64,000 nucleotides of DNA, from positions 124,001 to 188,000 of the forward strand of contig NZ_CP080572.1 of assembly GCF_023746595.1 (NCBI RefSeq), written 5' to 3'. The translations under genes and the position numbers were made by a program. A model generated the notes under the pieces. The model was not told the origin of the DNA and did no database searches. It saw only the letters and a list, made by a program, of their open reading frames with translations. Shown piece after piece: positions 62,872-64,000 of this stretch. This DNA comes from Thermococcus argininiproducens. GTDB taxonomy: Archaea > Methanobacteriota_B > Thermococci > Thermococcales > Thermococcaceae. The number at the start of each line of letters is the position of its first letter. Within the stretch, counting starts at the first letter, position 1.

Positions 62872-63411
62872 ATGCTCGATACGTTCATCGAGGCGGGAAA
62901 ATTGAAAAAACTTCCAAGAATGGGATGGCTACTTAGAGGGGTTCCGCATCCAGAGAGTGTTGCAGAACACTGCTTTCGTGTCGCGCTTATAACACTATTC
63001 TTAGCAGATGAACTTAAAAAAGGAGGGGTCTCAATTAACACAGAAAGGGCCCTTAAGATAGCCCTTCTTCACGACCTTGCGGAGGCGAAAATAACAGACC
63101 TACCCCTAGAGGCCCAAAACTACGTGGATAAGAAAAAAGCTGAAAGAAAAGCAATGATAGACATCCTTGGGGCCGAGAAAGTAGAATATTTCGAACTCTT
63201 TCGGGAATATGAAGAAGAAAAAAGCCTTGAGGGAAGGCTTGTAAAGTTTGCTGATAAATTAGAAATGATTCTCCAGGCTTGGGAATATGAAAAGGCCGGA
63301 ATTAAAGGGTTAGATGAATTCTGGAATGCCTTAGAATATCTAGAACAGAACGAATTCCACAAATATTTTGGAGAACTAATTGAAGAACTCAAGGAACTGA
63401 AAGGTTATTAA
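62872..63411 (+). CDS. HD-domain phosphohydrolase (YfbR-like)
   Basis: The 179-residue HD protein, related to 5'-deoxynucleotidases, has the metal ligands H in SVAEHCFRVALI near residue 27, HD in LLHDLAEAKITDLP near residue 65, and D in VKFADKLEMILQAWEY near residue 125. It probably removes phosphate from nucleoside monophosphates. Confidence 0.85.
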   Translation: MLDTFIEAGKLKKLPRMGWLLRGVPHPESVAEHCFRVALITLFLADELKKGGVSINTERALKIALLHDLAEAKITDLPLEAQNYVDKKKAERKAMIDILGAEKVEYFELFREYEEEKSLEGRLVKFADKLEMILQAWEYEKAGIKGLDEFWNALEYLEQNEFHKYFGELIEELKELKGY

Positions 63412-63441
63412 TCTCAAAAGCTATTTTTCGTGGTGGTTGTT

Positions 63442-64000
63442 ATGGCACTTGAAAAGCTTGGGGAAAATTTATATCTTTATCCCGGGAGTCCCTCTACACT
63501 GATAAAAATTGGCGATCGAACTGTAATAGCCGACCCCGGTCATGGAAGCAAGAGACACAAGGAACTTAGAAGAGAACTTAGAAAACTTGGTGTAGAGATT
63601 GGATACATGCTCGCCACCCATGGACACGCAGATCATCTAGCAATTGCCCCAAAACTCAAAAAACCCCTCTTCATTCATAGGTATGAATTCTCAATCGCTG
63701 AGAGCCCTCTTAATAGAGAACTACTAACTTTTGGCTCAAAAGCACCCAAGGGCTTTTTAGTGTACCAGTTTCCTCAAGAGGTTAAAGTTTATGGTGTTTT
63801 TGAATGGGGAGATGAACTCTTTGGACTCAGGACAATCGAACTTCCGGGACATTCTCCAGGAATGACCGGTTTCTTTGATGAGGAAAACGCGGTTCTCTAT
63901 GCTGGAGATAGTTTCTTTGGAGAGAGAGTAATCCAATCTGTTGGCTTACCCTACCTAGTAGAGCCAGACCTCTTCAAAGAGTCCATAAAAAGACTTATGG
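63442..64000 (+). CDS. Metallo-beta-lactamase fold hydrolase, cut by window end
   Basis: This is the first 186 residues of an MBL-fold enzyme. LATHGHADH near residue 55 is the metal-binding motif (His to Gly variation at the second place is normal), with LPGHSPGMTG near residue 134 and YAGDSFFG near residue 153. The 3' end lies beyond the window. GTGGTGGTTGT precedes the ATG. Confidence 0.85.
   Translation, partial: MALEKLGENLYLYPGSPSTLIKIGDRTVIADPGHGSKRHKELRRELRKLGVEIGYMLATHGHADHLAIAPKLKKPLFIHRYEFSIAESPLNRELLTFGSKAPKGFLVYQFPQEVKVYGVFEWGDELFGLRTIELPGHSPGMTGFFDEENAVLYAGDSFFGERVIQSVGLPYLVEPDLFKESIKRLM

Noticed and set aside
1-64000. tRNA and rRNA genes
   Set aside because: I saw no GC-rich cloverleaf or rRNA-like block apart from the two elements, whose stems do not form a tRNA. 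A covariance-model scan would settle this.

Overview
The window looks like a chromosome segment of a hyperthermophilic euryarchaeon of the order Thermococcales (Thermococcus or Pyrococcus type). The reasons are a LysW-carrier lysine operon, ribosomal protein S17e, a CGP-CTERM surface protein, two tungsten aldehyde:ferredoxin oxidoreductase (AOR) homologues, GGTGAT/GAGGTG ribosome binding sites and AT-rich BRE/TATA promoters. The genus cannot be settled from the sequence alone. I saw no rRNA, no convincing tRNA and no CRISPR array.

Bases 1-10800 are mostly core functions. They hold a tight lysW-lysX-lysY-lysZ-lysJ-lysK operon, an AAA ATPase, glycerate kinase, a DUF371 protein, S17e, an ArsR-type regulator and a metallo-hydrolase. 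A GC-rich element of about 400 bp lies at 6863-7265. A second copy in reverse orientation lies at 23386-23780, and a solo end lies at 54269. Both full copies break neighbouring genes: one cuts off all but the tail of an unknown gene, the other removes the start of trpB2.

Bases 10950-22070 form a strikingly AT-rich defence island. It holds an EVE-domain protein, an unknown protein, a DNA methyltransferase, a 1600-residue helicase/DUF1998-like/phospholipase-D-like fusion that resembles DrmA+DrmB+DrmC of DISARM in one chain, an unknown partner, and a DpnII-type restriction system (endonuclease plus Dam methylase). A diverged copy of the 3' end of the EVE gene sits at the far edge, which marks how the island arrived.

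Bases 25800-43150 carry a catabolic-looking island. It has an acetamidase-like amidase with an inserted zinc ribbon, a DUF1097 membrane protein, and a split PEP-synthase-like enzyme whose two halves match the sizes of phenylphosphate synthase subunits. It also has a MoaD-like protein, a cyclase-family metal hydrolase, and a long operon of AOR, four-cluster ferredoxin, second AOR, DUF169, HMGL-like lyase/synthase, HprK-like P-loop protein and cupin. A malate/lactate dehydrogenase, a Tm-1/UPF0261 protein and a DUF296 protein complete it. The substrate is unknown. A plausible reading is ATP-dependent activation of an organic compound followed by ferredoxin-linked redox chemistry.

Bases 43180-50830 hold two lipoate-dependent 2-oxoacid/acetoin dehydrogenase sets: two E1 alpha/beta pairs, two free-standing lipoyl-domain proteins, one E2 core without a lipoyl domain, AcoX, Lin0512 and a lipoate ligase. 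No E3 is present. This is surprising in an order that normally oxidises 2-oxoacids with ferredoxin oxidoreductases.

Bases 50950-64000 return to ordinary housekeeping and small regulatory genes: radical SAM, membrane proteins, threonine synthase, methyltransferases, YjbQ, GTPase and HD hydrolase. Also here are a decayed protein-kinase gene, an AbiE-like toxin-antitoxin pair with a likely frameshift at the toxin start, and a metallo-hydrolase cut by the window end.
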